Below, piece after piece: positions 25,779 through 36,086 of a stretch of 64,000 nt of DNA (its first letter is position 1; each line of letters begins with the position of its first letter). Source of the stretch: Betaproteobacteria bacterium (lineage in GTDB: Bacteria; Pseudomonadota; Gammaproteobacteria; Burkholderiales; Ga0077523); the NCBI GenBank assembly GCA_025350245.1, contig JANXYG010000069.1:1-64000 (forward strand), read 5' to 3'. The translations under genes and the position numbers were made by a program. The notes below the pieces were generated by a model, which was not told where the DNA came from, made no database searches, and saw nothing but the letters and a program-made list of their open reading frames with translations.

Positions 25779-28700
25779 ATGCCGATGCTGCGGGTCACTG
25801 CCGACGTGCTGGAGCGCAGCTTCGACGACATCACCCTTGCGCGAGGCGAGAACTACGCGGAACGTGATCGCGTGACGGATATCGAGCGCCTCGATGACGG
25901 CAGCCGGTTCCGGGCGCGGGTACTGGGCAGCCGCCGCGAGCCCTATGCGGTCGAGATCACCCTGCATTTCACGCCCCTCGGAACCACGGCAAGCAGCTCC
26001 TGCTCGTGCCCGGTGCATATCAACTGCAAACATGCAGCAGCGCTCGCGGCTTTGATCCTGGAACAAGACCCGCCGGCTTCGCCACTCGTCTCGACCCCAG
26101 CCACACCGGAAATCGAAAAATCGATCGCGCTTCCCGAAACCGCGGATGCCGGCCCGCCTGCGCTGCCTCTGGAACTGACCCATTGGCTGGAGCGGGCACG
26201 AGAAGCAACGCGCCCGGAGGCCGAGGAGTATCCCGCCCAGGTACACAACCGCCTGATCTACCTGCTCGGTGTCGACGGCGCGCCGCGGGCACGCCGGGCG
26301 GTGGTCACCCTGGTGCAGGCGCGACGCCTCAAGACCGGCGGCTATGGCAAATCCTCGCGCTGGAGCCCGGGCGACCTGGTCGCGCAAAAACCACCGGCGT
26401 TCATCCGCATCGCGGACGTTCGCATCCTGCGCCAGCTTCTCGTGGCCGGGGAGTTCGGGTTGCCCGGGCAATACCCGCTCGGCGGATTCGCGGGCGGGGC
26501 ATCGGTGCTGCGTGCCGTGCTGGCGTCGGGGCGCTGCCATTTCGGTGACGTTCAATCCCCTGTCCTGCATCTTGGCGCGCCGCGTTCCGCCCGCTTCGAA
26601 TGGCGCTTTGGCGAAGACGGCGAACAGCAGGTAGCGGTGACCACCAAACCACCGAGCACCCACGTGCTGCCGATGGCACCGCCCTGGTACGTCGATGCGA
26701 CCGCTGGCGAATGCGGGCCGCTCGACACGACGCTGGAGCCGGCGCTCGCCGAAGTGATCGCCGGCGCCCCGGCGATCCGTCCCGAGCACGCGAGCGCTTT
26801 CCGCGCGGAACTCGAAGCAACCCATGGCACGCCGATTCCATTGCCGGCGGTACCGAGGCAAAGCGACGTGCCGGACGCCATGCCGATACCGGTGCTTCGC
26901 TTCGAGTCGTTCGAGGAACCCTATCGCTTCCGCAATGCCCACGACGCCTCGCTCGACATCGCCGCATTGAGCTTCGACTACCTCGGCGTGCGTGCCAACC
27001 GCGACAGTCCGGGCACGCTGACCCGGTTCCAGAACGGTCGCCTGCTGCGCATCCAGCGCAACCACGGCGCGGAGCAGGCCGCGCATCAGGCGCTGCGAGC
27101 CGCCGGCTTCGACAAGGTGATGAATGTGGTCCGCCATTTCCCGCAGGGCGTGAAACACGACTACACCTTCGCCCGCGACCAGGACTGGATCGATTTCGTG
27201 GTCGGCCCCCTGCCGCACCTGCAGGCCGAAGGCTGGCGCCTCGAGTTCGACGACAATTTCCGCTTCCGCACCGCCCGGGCCGGCGAATGGCAGGCGCGAC
27301 TCGCACCGTCGGGCAACGACTGGTTCGATCTCGAACTCGGTATCGACGTCGACGGCAAGCGCATCGACCTGCTCCCGATCCTGCTCACGGCACTGCGCGA
27401 GCATCCTGAACTCGCCCATGTCGCACTGTCGGCTGGACCGAAAGCCGGGGCCAGCATGCTGGTGCGCCTGGACGACGGTCGCCTGCTGCCGGTGCCGATG
27501 AACCAGGTGCATGCCCTGATCCGGGTGCTCGACGAATTGCTCGATCGCGCCGCGGACGATGGCTTGCGCGTGAGTCGCCTCGACGCGATGCGACTCACCG
27601 AACTGGAGACCGCGGTTCCGCTGGTGTGGGATGCGGACCACAGGCTGCGCGAGGTTGCCCGGCGGTTGGCCGCTGGCGGCATCGTTCCCCGCCAGCCCCC
27701 GCCCGGGTTCGGCGCAACCCTGCGCAGCTACCAGGCGGAGGGCGTCGGCTGGCTGCAGTTCCTGCGCGAGTTCGGTTTCGGCGGCATCCTCGCCGACGAC
27801 ATGGGTCTGGGCAAGACGGTCCAGGCGCTGGCCCACATCGCGATCGAGAAGGCCGAAGGACGCCTCGATCTCCCCGCCCTGATCGTGGCGCCCACCAGCG
27901 TGGTGCCGAACTGGCGGCGGGAAGCGCAGCGCTTCACACCCGATCTGATCGTGCATGTATCTCACGGCCTGAAACGACGCGAGTCGTTTGCCGCCATGAC
28001 CGGGGCCGATATCGTGCTCACCACTTATGCGCTGCTGCCGCGTGACCGCGAGGCCCTGCTGGCGCGCGAGTTCCACCTCGTGATTCTCGATGAGGCGCAG
28101 CAGATCAAGAATGCCCAGACCCAGGCGGCGAAAGTGGTCAGTGACCTCGCGGCGCGACATCGCCTGTGTCTGACCGGCACACCGCTGGAAAATCATCTCG
28201 GCGAACTCTGGTCGCTGTTCCATTTCCTCATCCCCGGGTTCCTCGGCGATGCCGCCGCCTTTCGCCGAACCTATCGAAACCCGATCGAAAAACATGGCGA
28301 TGCAACCAGGCGCGCTTCGCTGTCACGGCGAATCCGGCCGTTCCTGCTGCGGCGAACCAAGGAGCAGGTGGCGACGGAACTGCCGCCACGCACCGAGATC
28401 GTGCGGCTGGTGGAATTGCTCGGCGCACAGCGCGAGTTGTACGAGACGGTGCGGGCGTCGGTGAACGAACGGGTGCGGGCGGAGATCGCCGCGCGCGGGT
28501 TCGGGCAAAGCCGGATCGTGGTGCTCGACGCATTGCTCAAGCTGCGGCAGGTGTGCTGCGACCCGTCGCTGCTCAAGCTTGAGAACGCCACGCGCATCAC
28601 CGAGTCGGCGAAGCTCGACGCCTTGCGCGGCATGCTGCGCCAGTTGCTGCCGGAAGGCCGGCGCGTGCTCGTGTTCTCGCAGTTCACCAGCATGCTCGCC

Positions 28701-29117
28701 ATCATCGAACGGGAAGTCACCGCCATGGGCATCGGCTACGTCAAGCTCACCGGCGAAACCCGTGACCGCGAACGGCCCGTGAACGCGTTCCAGGCCGGAG
28801 AAGTGCCGCTCTTCCTGATCAGCCTCAAGGCCGGCGGCACCGGTCTGAACCTGACCGCCGCCGATACCGTCATCCACTACGACCCCTGGTGGAATCCGGC
28901 GGTGGAACGCCAGGCAACCGATCGCGCGCACCGCATCGGCCAGGACAAGCCGGTGTTCGTCTACAAGCTGATCGCCGCCGGCAGCGTCGAGGAGAAGATC
29001 ATGGCCATGCAGGTGGCGAAGGCCGCACTCGCCGCGGACATCCTCGGCGACGGCGCGGCGGCCGGTGCGCCGGTCAGCGCCGACGACATCTCGGCGCTGT
29101 TCGAACCCCTGTCCTGA
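25779..29117 (+). CDS. SWIM zinc-finger SNF2-family helicase
   Basis: A 1,112-residue ATPase. Residues 75-85 form a SWIM zinc finger (CSCPVHINCKH: C75, C77, C83, H85). A long middle region of unknown structure leads to the SNF2 motor: motif I DDMGLGKT near residue 673, DEAQQ (motif II) near 771, LTGTPLENHLGELWSLFHFL, and the C-terminal helicase lobe with VFSQFTSMLAIIE, LISLKAGGTGLNL and DRAHRIGQ. SWIM-SNF2 proteins are DNA translocases of poorly known function in bacteria. The gene is packed tightly between exbD (12 bp) and lpxK (14 bp), so it probably shares their transcript. Confidence 0.93.
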   Translation: MPMLRVTADVLERSFDDITLARGENYAERDRVTDIERLDDGSRFRARVLGSRREPYAVEITLHFTPLGTTASSSCSCPVHINCKHAAALAALILEQDPPASPLVSTPATPEIEKSIALPETADAGPPALPLELTHWLERAREATRPEAEEYPAQVHNRLIYLLGVDGAPRARRAVVTLVQARRLKTGGYGKSSRWSPGDLVAQKPPAFIRIADVRILRQLLVAGEFGLPGQYPLGGFAGGASVLRAVLASGRCHFGDVQSPVLHLGAPRSARFEWRFGEDGEQQVAVTTKPPSTHVLPMAPPWYVDATAGECGPLDTTLEPALAEVIAGAPAIRPEHASAFRAELEATHGTPIPLPAVPRQSDVPDAMPIPVLRFESFEEPYRFRNAHDASLDIAALSFDYLGVRANRDSPGTLTRFQNGRLLRIQRNHGAEQAAHQALRAAGFDKVMNVVRHFPQGVKHDYTFARDQDWIDFVVGPLPHLQAEGWRLEFDDNFRFRTARAGEWQARLAPSGNDWFDLELGIDVDGKRIDLLPILLTALREHPELAHVALSAGPKAGASMLVRLDDGRLLPVPMNQVHALIRVLDELLDRAADDGLRVSRLDAMRLTELETAVPLVWDADHRLREVARRLAAGGIVPRQPPPGFGATLRSYQAEGVGWLQFLREFGFGGILADDMGLGKTVQALAHIAIEKAEGRLDLPALIVAPTSVVPNWRREAQRFTPDLIVHVSHGLKRRESFAAMTGADIVLTTYALLPRDREALLAREFHLVILDEAQQIKNAQTQAAKVVSDLAARHRLCLTGTPLENHLGELWSLFHFLIPGFLGDAAAFRRTYRNPIEKHGDATRRASLSRRIRPFLLRRTKEQVATELPPRTEIVRLVELLGAQRELYETVRASVNERVRAEIAARGFGQSRIVVLDALLKLRQVCCDPSLLKLENATRITESAKLDALRGMLRQLLPEGRRVLVFSQFTSMLAIIEREVTAMGIGYVKLTGETRDRERPVNAFQAGEVPLFLISLKAGGTGLNLTAADTVIHYDPWWNPAVERQATDRAHRIGQDKPVFVYKLIAAGSVEEKIMAMQVAKAALAADILGDGAAAGAPVSADDISALFEPLS

Positions 29118-29131
29118 CCGGAACGACGGGC

Positions 29132-30127
29132 TTGCCTTCGACACCCGATCACTGGCATCGCGTGGGGCCGGTTGCGCTCGCGCTGCTGCCACTGTCGATC
29201 GTGTATGCCACTGTCACCGCCTGCCGGCGGGCGCTGTACCGCACCGGCTTGTTGCGCGCGATACGCCTGCCGGTGCCGGTCATCGTCGTCGGCAACATCA
29301 CCGCCGGCGGCACCGGCAAGACGCCGCTGGTCCTGTGGCTTGCGGCCAACCTGGTGCGCGCGGGGTTCAGACCCGGGATCGTCACCCGTGGCTATGGTGC
29401 CGCCAACGCCGGTCCGGCACTGGTGTCTCCGGCGGGCGAGCCGGGCGTGGACGGTGACGAACCGGTGCTGCTGGCACGTCGCGGCGACTGCCCGGTATGG
29501 CGCGGTACCGATCGTGTTGCCGCTGCCCGAGCGCTGCTCGCCGCCAACCCCGATCGCGATGTCATCATCAGCGACGACGGACTTCAGCACTACCGGCTTG
29601 CGCGCGATGTCGAGATCGCGCTCATCGACGGCGCCGCCGGTTTTGGCAATGGCCTGCCCATTCCCTCGGGGCCGATGCGCGAACCGGTGCGTCGACTGGC
29701 ACGCACCGATCTGCTGGTGGTGAAGGGCCCGCAACGAGCCGGCCTCGCATTGCCGGGACCAGCCGCCGCCATGAGTCTCGCACCCGGCCGTTTCCGCAAC
29801 CTGCGCGATCCGGCGCTGGCCACCGACGCGGCCGCGCTGCGCGACCGCCCGGTGCATGCCGTGGCCGGCATCGGCAGGCCGCAGCAGTTCTTCGATACGC
29901 TTGCCGCGCTCGGGCTGCGGTTCCAGGAACACCCGTTTCCCGATCATCACACCTATGCGGCGTCGGACTTCGCGTTCGCGGGTGTGGACACGGTCGTGAT
30001 GACGGAGAAGGATGCCGTAAAATCCACAGGCTTTGCGACGACGAACTTCTGGGCGCTGCCGGTGGACGCGGTACTGCCGGAGGGGTTTCTTGATCGCGTC
30101 CTGGAAAGACTACGCCATGGCCCTTGA
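29132..30127 (+). CDS. lpxK: Tetraacyldisaccharide 4'-kinase
   Basis: Phosphorylates the 4' position of the lipid A disaccharide at the inner membrane. The 331-residue product has an N-terminal membrane helix ([19 protein letters not shown]), the P loop [14 protein letters not shown] at residues 53-66, VTRGYGA, the [20 protein letters not shown] motif and a C-terminal HTYAASDF / [10 protein letters not shown] segment. I chose TTG at 29132, giving [13 protein letters not shown]; no ATG fits, and a GTG at 29162 is the alternative. It overlaps the Trm112-like gene by 11 bases. It confirms an LPS-making Gram-negative. Confidence 0.92.
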   Translation: MPSTPDHWHRVGPVALALLPLSIVYATVTACRRALYRTGLLRAIRLPVPVIVVGNITAGGTGKTPLVLWLAANLVRAGFRPGIVTRGYGAANAGPALVSPAGEPGVDGDEPVLLARRGDCPVWRGTDRVAAARALLAANPDRDVIISDDGLQHYRLARDVEIALIDGAAGFGNGLPIPSGPMREPVRRLARTDLLVVKGPQRAGLALPGPAAAMSLAPGRFRNLRDPALATDAAALRDRPVHAVAGIGRPQQFFDTLAALGLRFQEHPFPDHHTYAASDFAFAGVDTVVMTEKDAVKSTGFATTNFWALPVDAVLPEGFLDRVLERLRHGP

Positions 30128-30320
30128 TCCCAAGCTGCTCGAGTTGCTCGTCGACCCTCTCACCAAGGCGCCGCTCATCTACCACCGCGAAAAGCAGGAA
30201 CTGGTCTCGATCGAGAGCGCACTCGCCTATCCGATCCGCGACGACATTCCGGTGATGCTCGAAGACGAGGCCCGGCGCCTCACACCCGAAGAGCTCGACG
30301 GCTGGCGCCAGAAACGGTGA
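30117..30320 (+). CDS. Trm112-family small protein (YcaR-like)
   Basis: A 67-residue protein beginning [20 protein letters not shown], with the [20 protein letters not shown] block that defines the Trm112/UPF0434 family. Eukaryotic Trm112 activates methyltransferases; the bacterial gene is almost always found between lpxK and kdsB, as here, and its role is unclear. The zinc-binding cysteines of longer members are absent. It overlaps both neighbours, which suggests translational coupling. Confidence 0.92.
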   Translation: MALDPKLLELLVDPLTKAPLIYHREKQELVSIESALAYPIRDDIPVMLEDEARRLTPEELDGWRQKR

Positions 30321-31081
30321 CCGGTTTCGTCGTTGTCATCCCGGCGCGCTTCGCGTCCACCCGGCTGCCGGGCAAACCGCTCGCCGACATCGGCGGCAAA
30401 CCGATGGTCGTACGGGTCGCGGAGCAGGCCACCGCCAGCGGCGCCAGTGAGATCTGGGTGGCGACCGATCATTCGGAGGTTGCGGCGGCCGTCGCCGCCC
30501 ACGGCATCAAGGTCGCCATGACGCGCGCCGATCATCCGACCGGAACCGACCGCATCGGCGAGGTGACGGCAGCTCGCGGCTGGAGTGACGACACGATCGT
30601 CGTCAACGTCCAGGGCGATGAGCCGCGGATCGCGCCGACGCTGATACGCGCCGTCGCGTTGCATCTTGCCGAAAATCCGGATGCGTCGATCGCCACCGCT
30701 TGTTATCCGATCACGCACGAGGCCGACTTCTTCGACCCGAATGTCGTCAAGGTGGAACTGGACCGCCGCGGCCATGCGCTCACGTTCAGCCGGGCACCGG
30801 TACCGTTCGCCCGTGACGCCTTTGCGGCCGGTCGCGCTCTCCCGTCCGGGCTGCCGGCGTTGCGCCACATCGGCATCTACGCGTATCGCGGCGCATTCCT
30901 GCGCGCCTACGCCACGCTCGACCCTTCGCCGATCGAACGCTTCGAGGCGCTCGAGCAATTGCGCGCGCTCTGGCACGGGTATCGGATCGCGGTCATGGTG
31001 ACCGATCTCGCACCGGAAACCGGCGTCGATACGCCGGAAGACCTGGAACGCGTTCGCGCGCTCTACCCGGCCGGGCGCTGA
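30317..31081 (+). CDS. kdsB: 3-deoxy-manno-octulosonate cytidylyltransferase
   Basis: Makes CMP-Kdo, the activated sugar for the LPS inner core. The 254-residue product has the nucleotide-binding start [49 protein letters not shown], and the C-terminal [16 protein letters not shown] and [13 protein letters not shown] motifs. The start is GTG 30317, overlapping the preceding stop. A CTATAATCCG box follows 8 bases after its stop and would serve adk. Confidence 0.95.
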   Translation: MTGFVVVIPARFASTRLPGKPLADIGGKPMVVRVAEQATASGASEIWVATDHSEVAAAVAAHGIKVAMTRADHPTGTDRIGEVTAARGWSDDTIVVNVQGDEPRIAPTLIRAVALHLAENPDASIATACYPITHEADFFDPNVVKVELDRRGHALTFSRAPVPFARDAFAAGRALPSGLPALRHIGIYAYRGAFLRAYATLDPSPIERFEALEQLRALWHGYRIAVMVTDLAPETGVDTPEDLERVRALYPAGR

Positions 31082-31089
31082 CGCCCGGC

Positions 31090-31095
31090 TATAAT
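31090..31095 (+). promoter_or_regulatory. -10 box for adk
   Basis: CGGCTATAATCCGCCGG has a perfect TATAAT 90 bases before the adk start, immediately after the kdsB stop. It is flanked by G/C-rich arms that could pair. No -35 is clear. Confidence 0.5.
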
Positions 31096-31185
31096 CCGCC
31101 GGTCGTATCGGCCTGCCGACCAGCCGCCAAGCCAGCGACCGTTCATGGCTGCGCCCTCCAACCACAACATGACCTCCCACATGCC

Positions 31186-31839
31186 ATGCGATTGATTCTC
31201 CTGGGCGCTCCCGGCGCCGGCAAGGGCACACAGGCCGCGCACATCGTCGAACGATTCCGCATACCGCAGATCTCCACCGGCGACATGCTGCGTGCCGCGG
31301 TCAAGGCCGGAACGCCGATGGGCCTGGAAGCGAAGCAGCACATGGACGCCGGCGGACTCGTCCCCGACGAGGTCATCATCGGTCTGGTGGCCGAACGCAT
31401 CCGCCAGCCCGACTGCGCCGAGGGATTCCTGTTCGACGGTTTTCCCCGCACCATTCCGCAGGCCGACGCGATGAAGGCTGCGGGCGTGCCGATCGACTGC
31501 GTCGTGGAGATCGACGTCGACGACGCCGAGATCATCCAGCGCATGTCGGGGCGACGGGTGCATCCCGGATCCGGACGCCCCTATCACGTCGCGTTCAATC
31601 CGCCGAAGGTGCCGGGCAAGGACGACCTGAGCGGCGACGATCTGGTGCAACGGGACGACGACCAGGAAAGCGTGGTGCGCAAACGCCTCGAGGTGTACCA
31701 CAGCCAGACGCGCCCCCTGGTCGATTACTACCTGGCCTGGGCCAACAGCGGCGTGGGCGGCGCACCGCGGTACGTCAGGATCGCGGGGGTCGGCAGCATG
31801 GAGCGCATTCGCGACGAGATTTTCGCGGCGCTGTCTTAA
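31186..31839 (+). CDS. adk: Adenylate kinase
   Basis: Interconverts ATP + AMP and 2 ADP. The 217-residue long-form enzyme shows the P loop [12 protein letters not shown] at residues 6-17, [14 protein letters not shown], the AMP site [14 protein letters not shown], and a LID segment with [15 protein letters not shown] and [18 protein letters not shown]. The LID lacks the four zinc cysteines, as in most Gram-negative enzymes. The start is ATG 31186; upstream ATGs lie in another frame that ends at once. It has its own TATAAT after kdsB. Confidence 0.96.
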   Translation: MRLILLGAPGAGKGTQAAHIVERFRIPQISTGDMLRAAVKAGTPMGLEAKQHMDAGGLVPDEVIIGLVAERIRQPDCAEGFLFDGFPRTIPQADAMKAAGVPIDCVVEIDVDDAEIIQRMSGRRVHPGSGRPYHVAFNPPKVPGKDDLSGDDLVQRDDDQESVVRKRLEVYHSQTRPLVDYYLAWANSGVGGAPRYVRIAGVGSMERIRDEIFAALS

Positions 31840-31885
31840 TCATTTGCCGCGGCGCCGCCGCGCCGCGACGGTCAGGGAGACAGGG

Positions 31886-33148
31886 ATGGCCAAGAGCAAC
31901 GCGTTCTACGCGCAGTCGGGCGGTGTGACCGCGGTCATCAACGCCAGCGCATGCGGCGTGATCGAGACCGCACGCAAGCATCGTTCGCGCATCGGCAAAG
32001 TGCTTGCCGGTCGCAATGGCATCCTCGGGGCGCTGTCCGAAGACCTGATCGACACGTCGCTCGAATCACCAGCGGCGATCCGCGCCCTGCGTCATACCCC
32101 CGCCGGGGCGTTCGGATCAGCGCGCTACAAACTCGGGCGGCTCGAAGACAACCAGGCGCAGTACCAACGTCTCATCGACGTCTTCCGCGCCCACGACATC
32201 GGCTATTTCTTCTACAACGGCGGTGGCGATTCGGCCGACACCTGCCTGAAGGTATCGCAACTGTCGACGGCGCTCGGCTACCCGCTCCAGGCCATCCATG
32301 TACCCAAGACCGTCGACAACGATCTTCCCGTCACCGACTGTTGCCCCGGCTTCGGATCGGTCGCGAAGTATGTTGCCACCTCGATCCGCGAGGCCGGGTT
32401 CGACGTTGCATCGATGGCGCGCACCTCGACCAAGGTGTTCGTGCTGGAGGTGATGGGCCGCCATGCGGGATGGATCACCGCCGCCTGCGGACTGGCGGCC
32501 GAGCGCGCCGGGGACGCCCCGCACATCCTGCTGTTTCCCGAAGTCGCCTTCGATCCGGCGCGGTTCCTCGCGCGGGTCGACGAGACCGTGAAGCGGACTG
32601 GCTACTGCGTGATCGCGGTGTCGGAGGGGGTACGCGATGCCGACGGACGATTTCTTTCCGAGTCCGGCCTGCGCGACGCTTTCGGCCACGCCCAGCTCGG
32701 CGGGGTCGCGCCGGTGATCGCCAACCTGATCCGCGAAAAACTGGGTCTCAAGTACCACTGGGCGGTCGCGGACTACCTGCAACGCGCGGCACGCCACATC
32801 GCCTCGAAAACCGACGTCGCGCAAGCCTACGCAGTGGGCAAGGCCGCCGTGGAGCTGGCACTGGCCGGACACAACGCGGTCATGCCGACGATCGTCCGCG
32901 ACAGCACCCGGCCCTATCGATGGAGCATCGGGTTCACCGATCTCGATCGCGTCGCCAATGTCGAAAAAAAGATGCCGGCGAATTTCATCACCGCCGACGG
33001 GTTCCACATCACTACCCGCTGCCGCAACTATCTGGCCCCCCTCATCGAAGGCGAAGACTACCCGCCGTTCCGCAATGGCCTGCCGGATTACGTCCGGCTG
33101 AAGAACCCGTCGGTGCGCAAGAAGCTGAAGACGCCGTTCAAGATCTGA
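31886..33148 (+). CDS. pfp: Phosphofructokinase, probably pyrophosphate-dependent
   Basis: A 420-residue member of the phosphofructokinase family. The phosphoryl-donor loop is YNGGGDSADT near residue 110 and the catalytic loop is PKTVDNDLP near residue 140, where Lys after Pro is typical of PPi-using enzymes. GFGSVAKY and EVMGRHAGWITAA complete the active site. A PPi-linked enzyme is reversible and serves both glycolysis and gluconeogenesis. The next gene encodes a PPi-energised proton pump, which fits. The start at 31886 follows a CAGGGAGACAGGG ribosome region. Donor specificity is inferred, not proven. Confidence 0.88.
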   Translation: MAKSNAFYAQSGGVTAVINASACGVIETARKHRSRIGKVLAGRNGILGALSEDLIDTSLESPAAIRALRHTPAGAFGSARYKLGRLEDNQAQYQRLIDVFRAHDIGYFFYNGGGDSADTCLKVSQLSTALGYPLQAIHVPKTVDNDLPVTDCCPGFGSVAKYVATSIREAGFDVASMARTSTKVFVLEVMGRHAGWITAACGLAAERAGDAPHILLFPEVAFDPARFLARVDETVKRTGYCVIAVSEGVRDADGRFLSESGLRDAFGHAQLGGVAPVIANLIREKLGLKYHWAVADYLQRAARHIASKTDVAQAYAVGKAAVELALAGHNAVMPTIVRDSTRPYRWSIGFTDLDRVANVEKKMPANFITADGFHITTRCRNYLAPLIEGEDYPPFRNGLPDYVRLKNPSVRKKLKTPFKI

Positions 33149-33491
33149 CCAGACTGCCTCGGACCGGTTGCGCACTGCCGCCTGGGAGCAGGCGCGCAGG
33201 TACTCCTGGGCGACCGCCGAGATTCGGGTTGCTGCCAGCCAAAATTTCCCGTTAAACTAGGACGTTATTAATTACCGGCCACCTGTCGGGTAGTGTCGCT
33301 CGAAGAACGAGACGAGCATTGGCAGGCGGTTGTCAGCAAGGCCCGGTCGGATCGAACTCGCCGACACCGGAACCAGTCGGTCGGAACCAGTCGGTCGGGT
33401 AAGTCGGTGGTGCCTGCCATTCCTGGCCGCCGCCGCCGCGATCAGTTTCCGATAGTCGATAGTCGTCAAACAATCAGGTAATGGGGGAGTC
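33149..33491 (+). other. Gap before hppA: probable promoter and structured leader
   Basis: No gene. A possible promoter is TTGCTG (33229-33234), 18 bases, TAAACT (33253-33258), followed by an AT-rich stretch (GACGTTATTAATTA). The roughly 230-base leader that would result contains two perfect tandem copies of CGGAACCAGTCGGT (33368-33381, 33382-33395) with a degenerate third. It also has an 8-bp long-range pairing (TGGCAGGC 33320-33327 with GCCTGCCA 33412-33419) enclosing them. It matches no riboswitch class that I recognise. Confidence 0.45.
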
Positions 33492-35519
33492 ATGGCTTCA
33501 GGTTTGATCATCGCGCTCGTGTGCGCCGGTGTAGCGCTCGCGTACGGCGGCGTCTCGATCCAGTGGATTCTTGCGCAACCCACCGGCAACGACCGCATGC
33601 GCGAAATCGCGGCGGCCATCCAGCAAGGCGCCCAGGCCTACCTCAATCGCCAGTACGCCACCATCGGCGTGGTCGGCGCCATACTGTTCGTGGTGCTGGG
33701 CATCGTGCTCGACTGGCCCACTGCCTTCGGCTTCCTGATCGGCGCCGTGCTCTCCGGCCTGGCAGGCTACATCGGCATGAACGTTTCGGTGCGCGCGAAC
33801 GTGCGCACCGCCGAAGCTGCCAACCACGGCCTGAACGCCGCTCTGGCGGTGGCTTTTCGGGGCGGCGCCATTACCGGCATGCTGGTGGTCGGCCTGGGCC
33901 TGCTCGGCGTGGCCGGCTACTACGGCCTGCTGGCCAGCATGATGGAAGCCGATCGGGCGCTGCACTCGATGATCGGCCTCGCCTTCGGTTCATCGCTCAT
34001 CTCCATCTTCGCGCGCCTGGGCGGCGGCATCTTCACCAAGGGTGCGGACGTCGGCGCCGATCTGGTGGGCAAGGTCGAAGCCGGTATTCCGGAAGACGAT
34101 CCGCGCAACCCGGCGGTGATCGCCGACAACGTCGGTGACAACGTCGGCGACTGCGCCGGCATGGCGGCCGACCTGTTCGAGACCTATGCCGTGACCGTGA
34201 TTGCAACCATGCTGCTGGGCGGCCTCATGCTCAAGGGGCTTGGCGACAAGGCAATCATCTATCCGCTGGTGCTCGGCGGCGTGTCGATCATCGCCTCGAT
34301 CGTCGGTACCTTCTTCGTCCAGGTGAAGGAAGGCGGCAAGATCATGAACGCGCTCTACAAGGGCGTGGCGGTATCCGGTGTGCTGGCGGCGGTGGCGTTC
34401 TGGTTCGTCACCCAGTGGCTGATGAGCGACGTGGGCACGGTGATCCCGGAACTGTCGGTTGCCAAGCTGTTCGGGGCCTCGCTGGTTGGTCTCCTGCTCA
34501 CGGCACTGATGGTCGTGATCACCGAGTACTACACCGCCACCGAGTATGGTCCGGTACGCCACGTCGCTGCGGCATCGCAGACCGGACACGCCACCAACAT
34601 CATCGCCGGTATCGGGGTGTCGATGAAATCCACGGCGCTACCGGTGCTGGCGGTATGCCTGGCGATCTGGGCTGCACATGCCTTTGCCGGGCTGTACGGC
34701 ATCGCGGTCGCCGCAACGGCCATGCTATCGATGACCGGCATGATCGTCGCGCTCGACGCCTATGGCCCGATCACCGACAACGCTGGCGGCATTGCCCAGA
34801 TGGCCGGCCTGCCATCAAAGATACGCGACATCACCGATCCTCTCGATGCCGTGGGCAATACCACCAAGGCCGTGACCAAGGGTTATGCGATCGGATCCGC
34901 CGGCCTCGCGGCGCTGGTGCTGTTCGCCGACTACACGCACAACCTCGAAGCGGCCGGCAAGACCGCCGTGTTCGATCTGTCGAACCACATGGTGATCATC
35001 GGCCTGTTCATCGGCGGGATGGTCCCCTTTCTGTTCGGTGCCATGGCCATGGAAGCGGTCGGGCGTGCCGCCGGTGCCGTGGTCGAAGAGGTTCGGCGAC
35101 AGTTCAAGACCATCCCCGGCATCATGGAAGGCACGGCAAAGCCCGACTACTCCAAGGCGGTCGACATGCTGACCAAGTCAGCAATCAAGGAGATGATCAT
35201 TCCGTCGATCCTGCCACTGCTGGTGCCGGTGCTGGTCGGCTTCATCCTCGGCAAGGAAGCATTGGGTGGTCTGCTGATCGGCACCATCGTCACCGGCCTG
35301 TTCGTTGCCATCTCGATGACCACCGGTGGCGGCGCCTGGGACAATGCCAAGAAATACATCGAAGACGGGCACTTCGGCGGCAAGGGCTCGGATGCCCACA
35401 AGGCAGCTGTGACCGGCGACACCGTGGGTGACCCGTACAAAGACACCGCCGGGCCCGCCATTAACCCCCTGATCAAGATCATCAATATCGTGGCGTTGCT
35501 GCTGGTGCCCCTGCTTTGA
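33492..35519 (+). CDS. hppA: K+-independent proton-pumping inorganic pyrophosphatase
   Basis: A 675-residue membrane pump with about 15-16 hydrophobic segments that couples PPi hydrolysis (or synthesis) to proton movement. The substrate site appears as [20 protein letters not shown] near residue 185, then [19 protein letters not shown]; the second acidic loop is near [16 protein letters not shown], and the C-terminal [10 protein letters not shown] / [17 protein letters not shown]. Lysine in GNTTKA near residue 459 is the signature of the K+-independent type. A GGGGGAG ribosome site precedes the ATG, and a strong hairpin follows the gene. Its position after pfp suggests PPi-based energy conservation. 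Confidence 0.97.
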   Translation: MASGLIIALVCAGVALAYGGVSIQWILAQPTGNDRMREIAAAIQQGAQAYLNRQYATIGVVGAILFVVLGIVLDWPTAFGFLIGAVLSGLAGYIGMNVSVRANVRTAEAANHGLNAALAVAFRGGAITGMLVVGLGLLGVAGYYGLLASMMEADRALHSMIGLAFGSSLISIFARLGGGIFTKGADVGADLVGKVEAGIPEDDPRNPAVIADNVGDNVGDCAGMAADLFETYAVTVIATMLLGGLMLKGLGDKAIIYPLVLGGVSIIASIVGTFFVQVKEGGKIMNALYKGVAVSGVLAAVAFWFVTQWLMSDVGTVIPELSVAKLFGASLVGLLLTALMVVITEYYTATEYGPVRHVAAASQTGHATNIIAGIGVSMKSTALPVLAVCLAIWAAHAFAGLYGIAVAATAMLSMTGMIVALDAYGPITDNAGGIAQMAGLPSKIRDITDPLDAVGNTTKAVTKGYAIGSAGLAALVLFADYTHNLEAAGKTAVFDLSNHMVIIGLFIGGMVPFLFGAMAMEAVGRAAGAVVEEVRRQFKTIPGIMEGTAKPDYSKAVDMLTKSAIKEMIIPSILPLLVPVLVGFILGKEALGGLLIGTIVTGLFVAISMTTGGGAWDNAKKYIEDGHFGGKGSDAHKAAVTGDTVGDPYKDTAGPAINPLIKIINIVALLLVPLL

Positions 35520-35540
35520 CGGTCGACCGATCGTAGATCC

Positions 35541-35573
35541 GACAACGGCTCCCGCGGGAGCCGTTGTCGTTTT
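35541..35573 (+). terminator. Rho-independent terminator after hppA
   Basis: GACAACGGCTCCC pairs perfectly with GGGAGCCGTTGTC (35541-35568), a very stable stem with a minimal loop, followed by GTTTT. It lies 21 bases after the hppA stop and separates it from the bufferin operon. Confidence 0.85.
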
Positions 35574-35712
35574 CGGGTGGCCGCCGTGAATCCGTTGTGA
35601 TAACTGATCCGTACCATCGAGCGGTGCACGGTGAAAACTCACCTGCATCCCCGTGCCGGGCGAGCCGCCATCCGGGCTGCATGCCTGGAAACCTACTCAC
35701 ATGGAGAAACGC

Positions 35713-35985
35713 ATGAAGACGACCACCACCCTGACCGGGATCGCGATGGCAGCCGCTGCCGCCGCCCTGCTGACCGCCGGTTGCAGCACCATGAAGTCCG
35801 AAGGGTCCTCGGGCGCGACGATGGCCAAGATGCATTGTGAAGGCGCCACATCCTGCAAGGGCCAGGGCGCCTGCAAGACCGCCAAGAACGAATGCAAGGG
35901 CCAGAACGCGTGCAAGGGCCAGGGCTGGGTCGAACTCGGCGAGTCCGAGTGCAAGATGGTCAAAGACAAGATGATGAAGGGCTGA
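35713..35985 (+). CDS. bufA: Bufferin-type RiPP metallophore precursor, apparently lipoprotein-like
   Basis: A 90-residue precursor: a signal sequence ([20 protein letters not shown]) followed by a short core with seven Cys, arranged as [38 protein letters not shown]. The CKGQG repeats are typical of BufA-type bufferin precursors, whose cysteines are modified by an MNIO enzyme to bind copper. Here the signal ends in LLTAGC, a plausible lipobox, so the peptide may be lipid-anchored rather than free. ATG 35713 is preferred over 35701 because GGAG lies six bases upstream. bufB and bufC follow. Confidence 0.82.
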   Translation: MKTTTTLTGIAMAAAAAALLTAGCSTMKSEGSSGATMAKMHCEGATSCKGQGACKTAKNECKGQNACKGQGWVELGESECKMVKDKMMKG

Positions 35986-36086
35986 GTACCACCGTCCTCG
36001 CCGGCACGCGACGCCGCGCTTCCCGCGTGGCGTCGCGTGCCGCGCAGCCCGACCGGGACCTCACCTTGCGTGCGCACCCAGGACCC

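Noticed and set aside
35541..35573. The hppA hairpin as another copy of the dispersed repeat
   Set aside because: Its stem sequence is unrelated to the repeat consensus and it has the features of an ordinary intrinsic terminator.
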